Shown piece after piece: positions 50,243-62,351 of a stretch of DNA of 64,000 bases (the first letter of the stretch is position 1; each line of letters begins with the position of its first letter). The notes beneath the pieces were generated by a model, which was not told the DNA's origin, searched no databases, and saw nothing but the letters and a program-made list of their open reading frames with translations. The DNA is taken from the NCBI RefSeq assembly GCF_037038585.1, contig NC_092520.1, forward strand, positions 193,757,604-193,821,603. Reading direction: 5' to 3'. This DNA comes from Patagioenas fasciata. Its lineage: Eukaryota; Chordata; Aves; Columbiformes; Columbidae. The translations under genes and the position numbers were made by a program.

Positions 50243-52844
50243 CTGCTCTGCCCAGAGGAGCTGTTCTGGCCTTCGCTTCCTGCAGCGACTGCAGGCACCT
50301 GCAATGGAAACGTAGAAGATGACCGCTGCCCGTTTTCCAGCTCAGCTCTAAAAGGCAGATCCCTTGGATGGCTTTGCTCAGCCCAGCTGTGCCACTTCTG
50401 CTGGCATCACTGCACCAAGAGTGATGGCCAACCTGCATCAGCCTCACTCTGCACTTGTGCAAAGCGGCAGGTTGGTGGATGAACTTGCTTGTCCCTACAG
50501 TGGCAATCCCACCTTCTGAGGGGGGAGGCATTCTCTCATGCTGTTTGTGGACCTCACCTACCTGGGCACTTTCCGCCCCTGCTCCTGCTGCCGGCGACTC
50601 CTCGGCCCCTCCAGCGGCGAGCCCAGCCCCCTCTTCCTCCTCCTCCCGCTCCTCCTCGGCCTCAAAGAGTTCCTCGCGGTGGTGAATGAGGAACTCTACC
50701 AGCTGGGTGACCTGCACACAGTAACCCATTGGTTTCCAACACACTGGCTGCAAATGGCTCCAACGGCCCTTCCCACCCCTCATCCTGCCTTGCGCACAGA
50801 AAGCTGCAGCTGGGCGGCCGCTCTTCCCAGCAGCTCCCCTGCCAGCATTGGCTGAAGAGAGGAGGCAGCCAGGAACCTCTGAAGAGCAAAGCTGGCGTGG
50901 GCCTGGAAGGCTGCAGCGGGTTGGGAAACGCAGCGTACCTTCGCTGTCACCCGCACCAGCGTGTCCAGAGGGAGGGTGTCCTCCTCTGGCGGGCCGAGGA
51001 GGTTGGGCCCCACGCAGATGGCCAGGTTGCTGGCTGACATCTTGGTGATGGTGGCGTTGCTGCTGATGTTCTGCAGCAGCCGCAGCAAGGTGTTGAGGAG
51101 GAGGAGGTTGGCCTCGGGTAACTTGCGGGCCACCCTGTGGGAACAGGAACCCAACGTTCAGAGATGAAGTTGGTGTTGTCAAGACTGGTGTCCCATGCTG
51201 ATGTCAGCCAAGCCCACCCCAGGGAAGCCTCCTTGGCCAAGCCGGCTCTACAGCAGAGGGGCTGCCTTCCCTGAGATATTGCCACCTCCCTCCCTGCCTG
51301 CCCTTCTGGCCAGAGTCCCTTTGCACAAGGAGCCAGCCCCAACGCCTGCATCTTTTTCAGGCGGGCTGTGGCTTTGCAGGCAAGTGCCGGGCTCTGCCAG
51401 TCCCTGCGGAGCAGCCAGGCTGCTGGCCACACTTACTCTTTCAGCCCCACCAGCCTCTCCTCCCTGCTGCTCTTCTGCAGGGCGGCCATCCACTCCTGGT
51501 AGAGCTCCGCCACGAGGAGCTTGGAGGGGATCTTGCGCAGGAAGTCCTGCAACGCCAAGGGCTGCGTGTCAGGCTGTGAGCGCTGCTGCCGGGAGCACGG
51601 GCAGCAATCCCAGCACGCTGGGTGCCGAGCAGCTCCTGGCTTTGGGCTCCTGCTCGGGCAGGTGCCCGTCAGCGGCGCCAGAGGCGGGAGCTGCGGGACT
51701 CCAGGTCAGCAGGGCTCACCTTCAAGATGACAGCCAGGACGTGCACCGGCTGGCTCGCCAGGTGGACCTCGGTCCCGCTGTCCAGGGCCTCCCTGATCTC
51801 ACGGGAGGCACGCTCGCTGGCTGCCAGCCGGAAGATCCCCTCCGTGGATGGCCCCTGTTCTTGCAGCAGAGCCAGCAGGTCCTGCAGGGGAGGAAGGAGG
51901 ACGTTGCTGGTCTGGAGACAGGCCCTGGGAGAGGCCGAGCTTCCTCAGGGGCAGGAGTGAGTGGGGATGGGTCTGCTGCCCTCACTGGGGCAGAACAGAG
52001 GGCTGGCTGGAGATAGGTGACGTGGAGAGGAGCGCGCTTTGCCCCCAGGACTCATCTGGGATGCCTGCCATGGGGACAGTGCCTCTCCAGAGGAGCCAGC
52101 AGGATGGGGACCCCCTGGCCGGGCTTGCTTACCTGCATGGGCTGGGGCAGCATGCCGTCCCGGCTGCAGAGATCCGCCAGGGGCCGGCCAAAGAGAAGTC
52201 CCGTGCGGGCAGAGCCCGACGGCCCCGGTGCCTCTGCAGCCGCCGAGGTCCCTGGCCGCACAAAGTGCCAGGGCAGCCACCTCCTCCTCCTGCTGCGGGC
52301 GCCACCATCTGCCAAGGAGAAGAGAGCAAAGAGAGGTGGAGCAGAAGCGCCTGGCCAGCGCTCCTGGACCCTGGAGCGCACGGGAGAAGTGTCCTTTGGC
52401 AAAGAGGGATCCCGAGGGCTCAGGTCTCTCCTGCCGCAGAGTAACGGGGACAGAGGTGCCCTGCGGGAAGGGCAGCAGCAGCCCCAGTGCAGCCTGAGTG
52501 CCCGTCTGCAAGAGGAGGAGGGAAGGGCCGTCCTGCCCTAGTCTTCTCCAAACTCACCAGCCAACTGGCCACTTCCAGCGTTGGGCACGCGTGGGTGCTG
52601 GGGCTCAGGCTCAAGCTCGTCCCTGCGGAGCAGATGGCGTCGGGCGTGAGAAAATCGGCTGCTGCACGGTCCGGCTGTTCTGGGGTGTCCCCGAGCCGTG
52701 CCTGGGGGGAGCCTACCTGGAGCCGCGGCAGCAATTCACCTGGCCCATCGCCACAGAACCAAGAGCTGCCTCTCGAAGGGCACGCTTGCGGGGCGCGAGG
52801 TGGTGGAAAAATCTGGCGAAGAGCGCCCCAGTGCCGTCCCGGTG
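50243..52844 (-). CDS. Rho GTPase-activating protein 20-like gene, copy 6
   Basis: Same gene in unit 6. Exons: 52717-52844 (tentative), 52558-52622, 52133-52308, 51720-51881, 51437-51546, 50939-51134, 50562-50711, 50243-50298 (tentative). RhoGAP exons intact. Its unit shares private variants with copy 3. Confidence 0.82.
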
Positions 52845-55800
52845 CTTCAGGGTAAGAGCTTGGCTCTTACCCCTGACACTCCGAGTTGGCACAGAAGCGT
52901 TGCCGGGACAGCGCCGGGTCAACAGAGCCCAACATTCTGAGCCCAGTGGTGGGGGAGGGGCACTGGGGGCTCTCCCCACTATGCCCATGTCTCTCGCGCA
53001 CTGGGAGCCCAGCCCTGGGCACAGCACTTCAGGCCTGGCCTCAGCAGCGCTGAGCAGAGGGGAAGGGTCCCCTCCCTCCAGCTGCTGGCAAGGCTTTGCC
53101 CCGTGCAGCCCAGGGCACCACTGGCTGCCGCCTTGGGCCAGGGCCACCTCGCTGGCTCCTGCTCAACTTGCCGTCCACCAGGAGCCCAGGACCTTTTGTG
53201 CCACGCTCTTTGCCAGCAGCCCTGCCAAGCTGCTTTGGGTCGCAAGTCCGTGCGCACGTGTCCCAGGATGCTTCATGCCCGTAGCATTGCCAGACATTTC
53301 TCCGCATTTCCTAGGCAAGAACTCACCAGTGCTATCATCCTGGCTGGCCGATTGATAATGGACACCCACAATGAACCTCCTTTGTATTCCAGCCCCCAAT
53401 CCTCACTCACAGGCTCTCAACTACACCTCCCATAACCGTAAGGGCTGCCAAGTCAAACCTCTCCCTTACATACCCTGCGACTCCCCCGACCTCACCTGCC
53501 CTGTCTGTCCCTCCTCAATCGCCCGCTCAGCCCTCCCGAGCACTCATGCTCTCTTACCATTCTGCACCAGGGACAGGAAAGCGTGTGTGCAGAAGTTCCA
53601 GCTTCACAAGAGAGCATGGTCGCCTGAAGTATGACGTAAATACGGCATTGGCATGGCAGCGTGAGCGATTACTTACAAAAAATAGATGTTTTTCCTCGGT
53701 CTGGTGACACGCAACAGCTGACAGCACATGAGCTTTCCGTAAGAATCTCTCCAAGCCCTTCCATTTCTCCCTGGATATTGCCAAGGCACCTGAGTCGCAT
53801 TTGGACAGGGACAGCCATAGCCCGCTCCATGAGGCTCTGCAAACAAAACATCGCTCTTTCCCGTGGCACGTGTCAGCTGAATCCTGGAGATCTAGGCTGG
53901 GAACTCCACTAAGTCACCTTTGACGTACGATAGAGTAGTAGTTTTTGAGAAGGAGCCGGAGGTGCTGAGGCCACCCACTCCAGCACCAGATACCAAATTG
54001 GGCATTCAGCTCCTCCCAATTTACACAGCTCTATTGCAGCTTTGCATGTGAAAGAATTGCCAAGATCCCATTCTAGTTAGCGGAGAAAGGACTTATTCCT
54101 GCTGTCCTTAAGCAGACATCTTTAGGACACCTTTAGACTTAAGGGAGTGTATCGACTGAGGCCTATGTTGGATTTCCTACACGCAGGCAGCTTAATGCCG
54201 TTTCAGATGCCGTAACGAAACCAGCACCTAGGGATCAGCAGATGTGACGCAGGACCTAGGGATAGTCTGGCCCTTCTGAGGGGACAGCCGGAGCTCAGAA
54301 AACATCCCCTCTAGAATCTCAGGTCATTCCCAAACCATGCCCAGGGAGGGGTTCTGTCATCGACCCCTTGCTGCCCACTCACTCTAACGGCTTTGTGGAA
54401 ACCAAGTCCCAACACAGACGCCCAAGTCACAGTGAACCGAACCCCAGCCTGGTTGTAGTTCCCTCTTGCGCCAGGGAGGTTTGTGTCCTGTATCCCCATA
54501 GCTGAGACCCAGTGGGAGCATTCTCCGCACATTTTGGGTAGCTTGTGCCGTTAAGAGCAAATATTGGGGGCTGAGGAACACGCTTTGATCTTGTTTATTT
54601 TTTTACTGTGTCTTGTTCTAACCATCTCCATTTGGCAAGTTTCAAAAAACACAATGGACTTAGTGAAACAAGCTTTTGACCTTTGAAGAAAGGATGTGTC
54701 TCATGTCTGTTTACCGCAAAGAAACACTCTTTTATTGAAGAAAATGTATTAATATATAACATATCTAAATACTACAAGACATCGGCCAAAGTGAAGAGAC
54801 ATTTTTAAAGCAGGCATGAAACAGCAAATACGTAGCTCCACCCGTCGCTCCTGCCTTCTGTTTAATACCTGAGTGAGTTTCACAGGCAGCGTCTGGTCAA
54901 CCGGCGTGCTGAAAGCAACAGGTTGTGCCCACAGCAAAGCGCCTGACTGCCTGCAGCTAATTCATTGTGGCCTACCCATTTACCACTGGCGTGATTTTAG
55001 GAGCGCCAAGCAAGCGACCGCTCTTCGTGTGCTGTCGAGCACCAACACAGTCTGAGATGAAGAATCTCGCTTTTTCACATCACCTTTCGGATTACGTCTT
55101 TTCATTCTATCGTGAAGCACGTCTCTCTCTAGTAAATACATTTTGATACAACAAAACTGCCCATGGAATACAAGGTTTCTCTATGTAACCATCATATTTC
55201 TGTAAGCTGCATTACAGACTGGTCATCGCCTCCGTCTCACTGTTTCTTATCTTCCATGAAAACCTCTCTAAGTTGACCTTGGAGGTTCTTCAGGACTTCT
55301 GCTATGATGTCTTCTCCAGGTTTGGTTCGTTTTGGCTTTCATAGGGCTCAAAGCAAGTGGCTCCTGAGAACTGTCATGCTGAGAAGTGACGGGATTGTGA
55401 TACAGTTCACACCTAATAGGTCTGTCACCGCTCCAGACTACCTGACCAACCAAACAGGGAAAAGCGCACAGCTGGCTTGTGTGATGCAGCTCCGCATACA
55501 CGTTCCTTCTAATGCAGTAAGAAGGGCATAGAGCAGCAGCGTCTCAGGAGGGTCGAATGCCTCACCCGTTTCCTTGTGTGTTCATGAGATATGGATTTCA
55601 TCCCAGTGCTTGCTACCCGTTTTCTCCAACCTGCAGGAAACGCCTTCAAATGCCCATTTTATTACCTCTTCCTCCAAGGAGGTTTGTGTCCTGTATCCCC
55701 GTGGCTGAGACCCAGTGGGAGCATTCTCCGCACATTTTGGGTAGCTTGTGCAGTGAAGAGCAAATACTGGGGCTAAGGAACGCGCTTTGTTCTTGTTTAT

Positions 55801-58277
55801 TTTTTTACTGCGTCTTGTTCTAACCATCTCCATTTGGCAAACTTCAGGAAACACTAATTTAAACATTTAAATGTGGAAATCACCTCAGCGCTTGCTACCC
55901 GTTTTTCTCCAGCCTGCAGGAAATGCCTTCAAATGGCCATTTTCTTACCTGTGTCCTTAGCGGAAATTCTTGCAGCTCAACACGTGCCTTCTGCAGCATG
56001 TGCAACTGCCTAGAAGTAGTTGTCATGTCATATGAGCAAGCCGTGTTCGAAGGTGGTCAGAATTGAAAATGCCTTCTTTTGAAAGTGTGTACACAGGATA
56101 CAGAGCTTTATCTTCTTGATATTGGTCACCTACTAAAGGGCCCAGGCTGGATTTGGGGAGCGTATTAGGGGAAGAACATAATAGCGGTTTAGGGCAAAAG
56201 CATTTTTTAGCTGCTAGGGTGTATGCTGCACGTGAGTCAGCTCACCTTGCTGGTTCCTGGTCAACTTGGTGTGCACCAGGACCCCCAGGACATACTCTGC
56301 CACGTTGCTTTCCAGAAGCCTGGTCTAGCTGCTTTGGATCACAAGTCCCAAAGTGCGGATGCGTCCCGGGATGCTTCACGCCCGTACCCCTGCCATCCAC
56401 AGTCGGTCCCACGCTCTTGCCGCGCGTCTCCTGTTGCCGCTGCCATGAGGATGAGGAGGGCATGTTTCCTTCAGCCCAAGCCGCGGTGCAGGTGGAAAGG
56501 CTCTCTCTTGTTACGGGACAGGGACAAAGAGGATGCACCCTGGTGACAGAGTCCAGAGGTGGAGTTTCCGTAGAACTCCATCCCTTGCCTTTTTTCCCTG
56601 ACTCCAGCTTTTTCACACCAACTTTGTTCTTCACAGAGTACCTGGCTAAAAGGTGGTGGTTGGTACTGTCTTTTAGACCCCAGCCTCTAAAACATGGAGG
56701 AGAAACTCCAAGAAACAGAGCAGATCAGAAGAGTGCCACCCAGGGGGTTGCAGTTACATCCTGCCCACTTCCCACTCTTCCTGGCGTGCCTTAGACACTT
56801 GGTAGAGACAAGAAAGCTGTCCTTCTGCCTCCTCGGGCCAGTCTTCTTGTCTCTCTGGCTCCAAATCTGTGAAGCAAAGCCAGGAGAAGCCCAAAATCCA
56901 AACCCAAGCTGTTGTGTTACATTTTCTAGAAGGGAGGCAGGGAGGCAAGGAAGGAAGTGTCACAGAGGAGCGATTGAGGGTCCTGCTTGCCCCAGAGCTG
57001 TGTTTCAACCACTTAAAGAAGAGTGTGACTTCACAGAGGTTGATGGCAAGGTTCACCCTTTCACTGCATGGAGGAAATGTGCCAAGAAGAGCTGGGTGAG
57101 AGTCATTTTAGAATGGCCATTTTATTACCTGTGTCCCTAGAGGAAATTCTTGCAGCTCAACATGTGCCTTTTGCAGCGTGTGCAACCGGGTAGAAGCCAA
57201 AGGGCAGTGACAGGAGCCTTTGGAATGAAGTTTCTGCTCTTGGTATCGAACGCACATCAGGCTTTAGGCTAAAACAGCTACTGTCTGAGGTAATGTCAAT
57301 CCTATATATTTACCCTTAAAGTAGGGAAACAGTACTAGTCTCAGTTCACAAATGTGGAAAGGTGGCACAAACATATCTAGTGACCCTCAGAAGTCCACAT
57401 AGAAAGAATGGCGGAGAAAAGGAAACAAAGTCTCAGCCCTCCACGTATTCATAGACCCAGTTTTAGAAATTCACAAAACCCAACAAGACCACCGCTATAG
57501 CCGATTAGAATACCACAGTCTTTAGTTATTCATAGTAATGTACAGAACACTCCATGATCAATTTTTCTTTTATTAAGATGTTGATTACATCTCAAAAGAA
57601 AGCGACACAGGAAGCATCTTCTTGGCATTCTCAGGTTTATTTTACTGTTATTAATTTCAGGTGGAAAGGAGGGAATGTATTGATGAACATCTCCAAGTTC
57701 AACGTTAAGTCCGTAACAGATCAAGTGGCAGAATCAAGGCGGTTCTTTCTAAAACCTCTCTGAAACTTGCTAAATCTGCAGTTACAGAGGCTTTCTGGAA
57801 TGTATCAAACAAAAGAGGAGGTAGAAATAACTGGAAATTGGTGACTCGCAACTGGCTAAAGTAATACATTCCTTTGTTTGAGTGAGCAGAACGTCGGATG
57901 TGACTGTGCAGTGAGAGAACAACCACAACAGGTAAGTAGTGCCCTGACGCAGCAGCAGCAGCAGCAGCAGCAGCAAGTCTTCTTCCTTTGGCACCTGGCG
58001 GGGCCACGGTCCCCTCACAGCTGCAGCCAGGGCTCACATCCACGCCGGACACCCTGCTCAGCAGGAGTGAGGCTCGCACAGCTGGATCCTGCCTCAGTTG
58101 CTCAGCCGCCAGGTTTTCTTGCTTGGCATTGGATTCTTGCAGCTCCTTCAGACGGGCCCTCATCTTGTGCAGCCGCAGACGTTGTTGACAGCAGGGGTGC
58201 TCTCCATACGTTTGTTGGGAGCTTGTGCAGTTCAGCCAAATATACCTACCTACCCACCTGACTCACCAACTCTCTGA

Positions 58278-58679
58278 CCCTATCGGCTCAAAAGCCTGTG
58301 GGAAAATTTTGGAAACTTGCAAACCCGTATGGGAAACCAAAGTGCACTCAGTACACAGCTACCTACACTAGAAACTAACTAACAAACAAAATAACGAACT
58401 CGCTAACAAACAAACAAACTCTTTTGCCCTACTGGCTCAAAAACCTATGGGAAAATTTCGGAAACCTGCAAACCCGTATGGGAAAAAAAAGTGCACTCAG
58501 TACACAGCTACCTACACTAGAAACTAACAAACTAACTAACTAACTATCAAACTAGCTAACTCACTAAGTAACAAACTAACAAACTAACTAACTAACAAAC
58601 TAACTAACTCGCTAAGTAACAAACTAACAAACAAACTAACTGACTAACTTGCAAACTAACCAACTAACAAACAAACTCT
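58278..58679. repeat. 149-bp minisatellite pair plus tetranucleotide tract (copy 7)
   Basis: Same length and form as copy 2. Confidence 0.85.
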
Positions 58680-59116
58680 GGACCGTCCGGCCGAGCCAAC
58701 GTGAGGGTGGCAACACGAGGGCGACTTCCTCAGTCAGCTCTTCAACCTGCCTTGAGAAAGAGGGGGGGAAAAGACGGGCATTAAGTACAAGGCTGAGAGG
58801 AGAACAAGCAACTCGTGCTTTGCCGGGATAGGCAATCCCCATCCACAGTTCTCCTCTGCAGGGTTCCTTAGGGCTGGGTATTAGGCTTTGATGTTTTGCC
58901 ATCAATGATTTAGATTGTGCGAGTTCGGGGAGGCTTCACGGGACACAGGGGCTTTTGACTCAACTGCCGTACAAATCTATGCTTCAAGGGCCGGGCCTGG
59001 GTACAGCTACAGTAAGAACAGAGAGTAAAACCGAACCAGAGTAAAGGAAGGAGGAACCAAGAGAAAGACCAAGACAAGCACAAAGACAAAGGCAAGTGGA
59101 AGAACTGTTTTACAAT

Positions 59117-59315
59117 GGGCGCGGTGAAATACTGGCACAGGTGGCCCAAACAGGTGGTAGATGCCCCATCCCTGGAAACATTCAAGGCCAGGCTGGATGG
59201 GCCTCTGAGTAACCTGATCTCATTGAAGGTGTCCCTGCTGCTTGCAGGGGGGTTGGATTAGGTGACCTTGGAAGGTCCCTTCCAACCCAAACTCGTCTTT
59301 GATTCTAGGATTCTA
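59117..59315 (+). mobile_element. CR1 LINE 3'-end fragment (copy 7)
   Basis: Same insertion, at the same place in the unit. Confidence 0.88.
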
Positions 59316-59749
59316 AGTGCCAAATGAAAACCGCCAACCCTGGAGTGCTCTTTGCCTCCAGACATCTGCCTTCTCCCAAGGGAAGGTGAACGCTTCCTCT
59401 CTGGAGCCATCTCTGGGCACCACAGAGATGTTTGCTAGACTCAGAGCAGCATAACAATTGGAAAGAGGGAGAGCAGGCTCTTTCACACACCAGGGCTCCT
59501 TGCTCTTCTCGCCCCACCTGGCTTGGCTCAGTCGCCTGCTCCTGAGCTCTCTGGTTCCAGCCTCCTCCGCCGCTTGCAGGGCTGGCAATCGCCCTCCTCT
59601 TCGCAGGGGAGTTTTCTCTTCCGGGGGGAAGGATTTCCCCCCTCCCGCGAAGAGCCTGGCAAGCTTTCCGTCCAAAAGGATTGTTAGGTAGGTAAAGCCA
59701 TGACAAACAGGAATCAATTCTACTCTAAATCACAGCTAGCTCATGTTAC

Positions 59750-62351
59750 CTGCTCTGCCCAGAGGAGCTGTTCTGGCCTTCGCTTCCTGCAGCGACTGCA
59801 GGCACCTGCAATGGAAACGTAGAAGATGACCGCTGCCCGTTTTCCAGCTCAGCTCTAAAAGGCAGATCCCTTGGATGGCTTTGCTCAGCCCAGCTGTGCC
59901 ACTTCTGCTGGCATCACTGCACCAAGAGTGATGGCCAACCTGCATCAGCCTCACTCTGCACTTGTGCAAAGCGGCAGGTTGGTGGATGAACTTGCTTGTC
60001 CCTACAGTGGCAATCCCACCTTCTGAGGGGGGAGGCATTCTCTCATGCTGTTTGTGGACCTCACCTACCTGGGCACTTTCCGCCCCTGCTCCTGCTGCCG
60101 GCGACTCCTCGGCCCCTCCAGCGGCGAGCCCAGCCCCCTCTTCCTCCTCCTCCCGCTCCTCCTCGGCCTCAAAGAGTTCCTCGCGGTGGTGAATGAGGAA
60201 CTCTACCAGCTGGGTGACCTGCACACAGTAACCCATTGGTTTCCAACACACTGGCTGCAAATGGCTCCAACGGCCCTTCCCACCCCTCATCCTGCCTTGC
60301 GCACAGAAAGCTGCAGCTGGGCGGCCGCTCTTCCCAGCAGCTCCCCTGCCAGCATTGGCTGAAGAGAGGAGGCAGCCAGGAACCTCTGAAGAGCAAAGCT
60401 GGCGTGGGCCTGGAAGGCTGCAGCGGGTTGGGAAACGCAGCGTACCTTCGCTGTCACCCGCACCAGCGTGTCCAGAGGGAGGGTGTCCTCCTCTGGCGGG
60501 CCGAGGAGGTTGGGCCCCACGCAGATGGCCAGGTTGCTGGCTGACATCTTGGTGATGGTGGCGTTGCTGCTGATGTTCTGCAGCAGCCGCAGCAAGGTGT
60601 TGAGGAGGAGGAGGTTGGCCTCGGGTAACTTGCGGGCCACCCTGTGGGAACAGGAACCCAACGTTCAGAGATGAAGTTGGTGTTGTCAAGACTGGTGTCC
60701 CATGCTGATGTCAGCCAAGCCCACCCCAGGGAAGCCTCCTTGGCCAAGCCGGCTCTACAGCAGAGGGGCTGCCTTCCCTGAGATATTGCCACCTCCCTCC
60801 CTGCCTGCCCTTCTGGCCAGAGTCCCTTTGCACAAGGAGCCAGCCCCAACGCCTGCATCTTTTTCAGGCGGGCTGTGGCTTTGCAGGCAAGTGCCGGGCT
60901 CTGCCAGTCCCTGCGGAGCAGCCAGGCTGCTGGCCACACTTACTCTTTCAGCCCCACCAGCCTCTCCTCCCTGCTGCTCTTCTGCAGGGCGGCCATCCAC
61001 TCCTGGTAGAGCTCCGCCACGAGGAGCTTGGAGGGGATCTTGCGCAGGAAGTCCTGCAACGCCAAGGGCTGCGTGTCAGGCTGTGAGCGCTGCTGCCGGG
61101 AGCACGGGCAGCAATCCCAGCACGCTGGGTGCCGAGCAGCTCCTGGCTTTGGGCTCCTGCTCGGGCAGGTGCCCGTCAGCGGCGCCAGAGGCGGGAGCTG
61201 CGGGACTCCAGGTCAGCAGGGCTCACCTTCAAGATGACAGCCAGGACGTGCACCGGCTGGCTCGCCAGGTGGACCTCGGTCCCGCTGTCCAGGGCCTCCC
61301 TGATCTCACGGGAGGCACGCTCGCTGGCTGCCAGCCGGAAGATCCCCTCCGTGGATGGCCCCTGTTCTTGCAGCAGAGCCAGCAGGTCCTGCAGGGGAGG
61401 AAGGAGGACGTTGCTGGTCTGGAGACAGGCCCTGGGAGAGGCCGAGCTTCCTCAGGGGCAGGAGTGAGTGGGGATGGGTCTGCTGCCCTCACTGGGGCAG
61501 AACAGAGGGCTGGCTGGAGATAGGTGACGTGGAGAGGAGCGCGCTTTGCCCCCAGGACTCATCTGGGATGCCTGCCATGGGGACAGTGCCTCTCCAGAGG
61601 AGCCAGCAGGATGGGGACCCCCTGGCCGGGCTTGCTTACCTGCATGGGCTGGGGCAGCATGCCGTCCCGGCTGCAGAGATCCGCCAGGGGCCGGCCAAAG
61701 AGAAGTCCCGTGCGGGCAGAGCCCGACGGCCCCGGTGCCTCTGCAGCCGCCGAGGTCCCTGGCCGCACAAAGTGCCAGGGCAGCCACCTCCTCCTCCTGC
61801 TGCGGGCGCCACCATCTGCCAAGGAGAAGAGAGCAAAGAGAGGTGGAGCAGAAGCGCCTGGCCAGCGCTCCTGGACCCTGGAGCGCACGGGAGAAGTGTC
61901 CTTTGGCAAAGAGGGATCCCGAGGGCTCAGGTCTCTCCTGCCGCAGAGTAACGGGGACAGAGGTGCCCTGCGGGAAGGGCAGCAGCAGCCCCAGTGCAGC
62001 CTGAGTGCCCGTCTGCAAGAGGAGGAGGGAAGGGCCGTCCTGCCCTAGTCTTCTCCAAACTCACCAGCCAACTGGCCACTTCCAGCGTTGGGCACGCGTG
62101 GGTGCTGGGGCTCAGGCTCAAGCTCGTCCCTGCGGAGCAGATGGCGTCGGGCGTGAGAAAATCGGCTGCTGCACGGTCCGGCTGTTCTGGGGTGTCCCCG
62201 AGCCGTGCCTGGGGGGAGCCTACCTGGAGCCGCGGCAGCAATTCACCTGGCCCATCGCCACAGAACCAAGAGCTGCCTCTCGAAGGGCACGCTTGCGGGG
62301 CGCGAGGTGGTGGAAAAATCTGGCGAAGAGCGCCCCAGTGCCGTCCCGGTG
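59750..62351 (-). CDS. Rho GTPase-activating protein 20-like gene, copy 7
   Basis: Same gene in unit 7. Exons: 62224-62351 (tentative), 62065-62129, 61640-61815, 61227-61388, 60944-61053, 60446-60641, 60069-60218, 59750-59805 (tentative). RhoGAP exons intact. Its unit shares private variants with copy 4, but its upstream sequence lacks the indels seen there. Sequence further 5' than 64000 is outside the window. Confidence 0.82.

Larger units (their letters stand above)
46772..56278. repeat. Tandem-array unit, copy 6 (9,507 bp)
   Basis: Full-length copy with A at 46932 and G at 53592, the private markers of copy 3. Confidence 0.96.
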
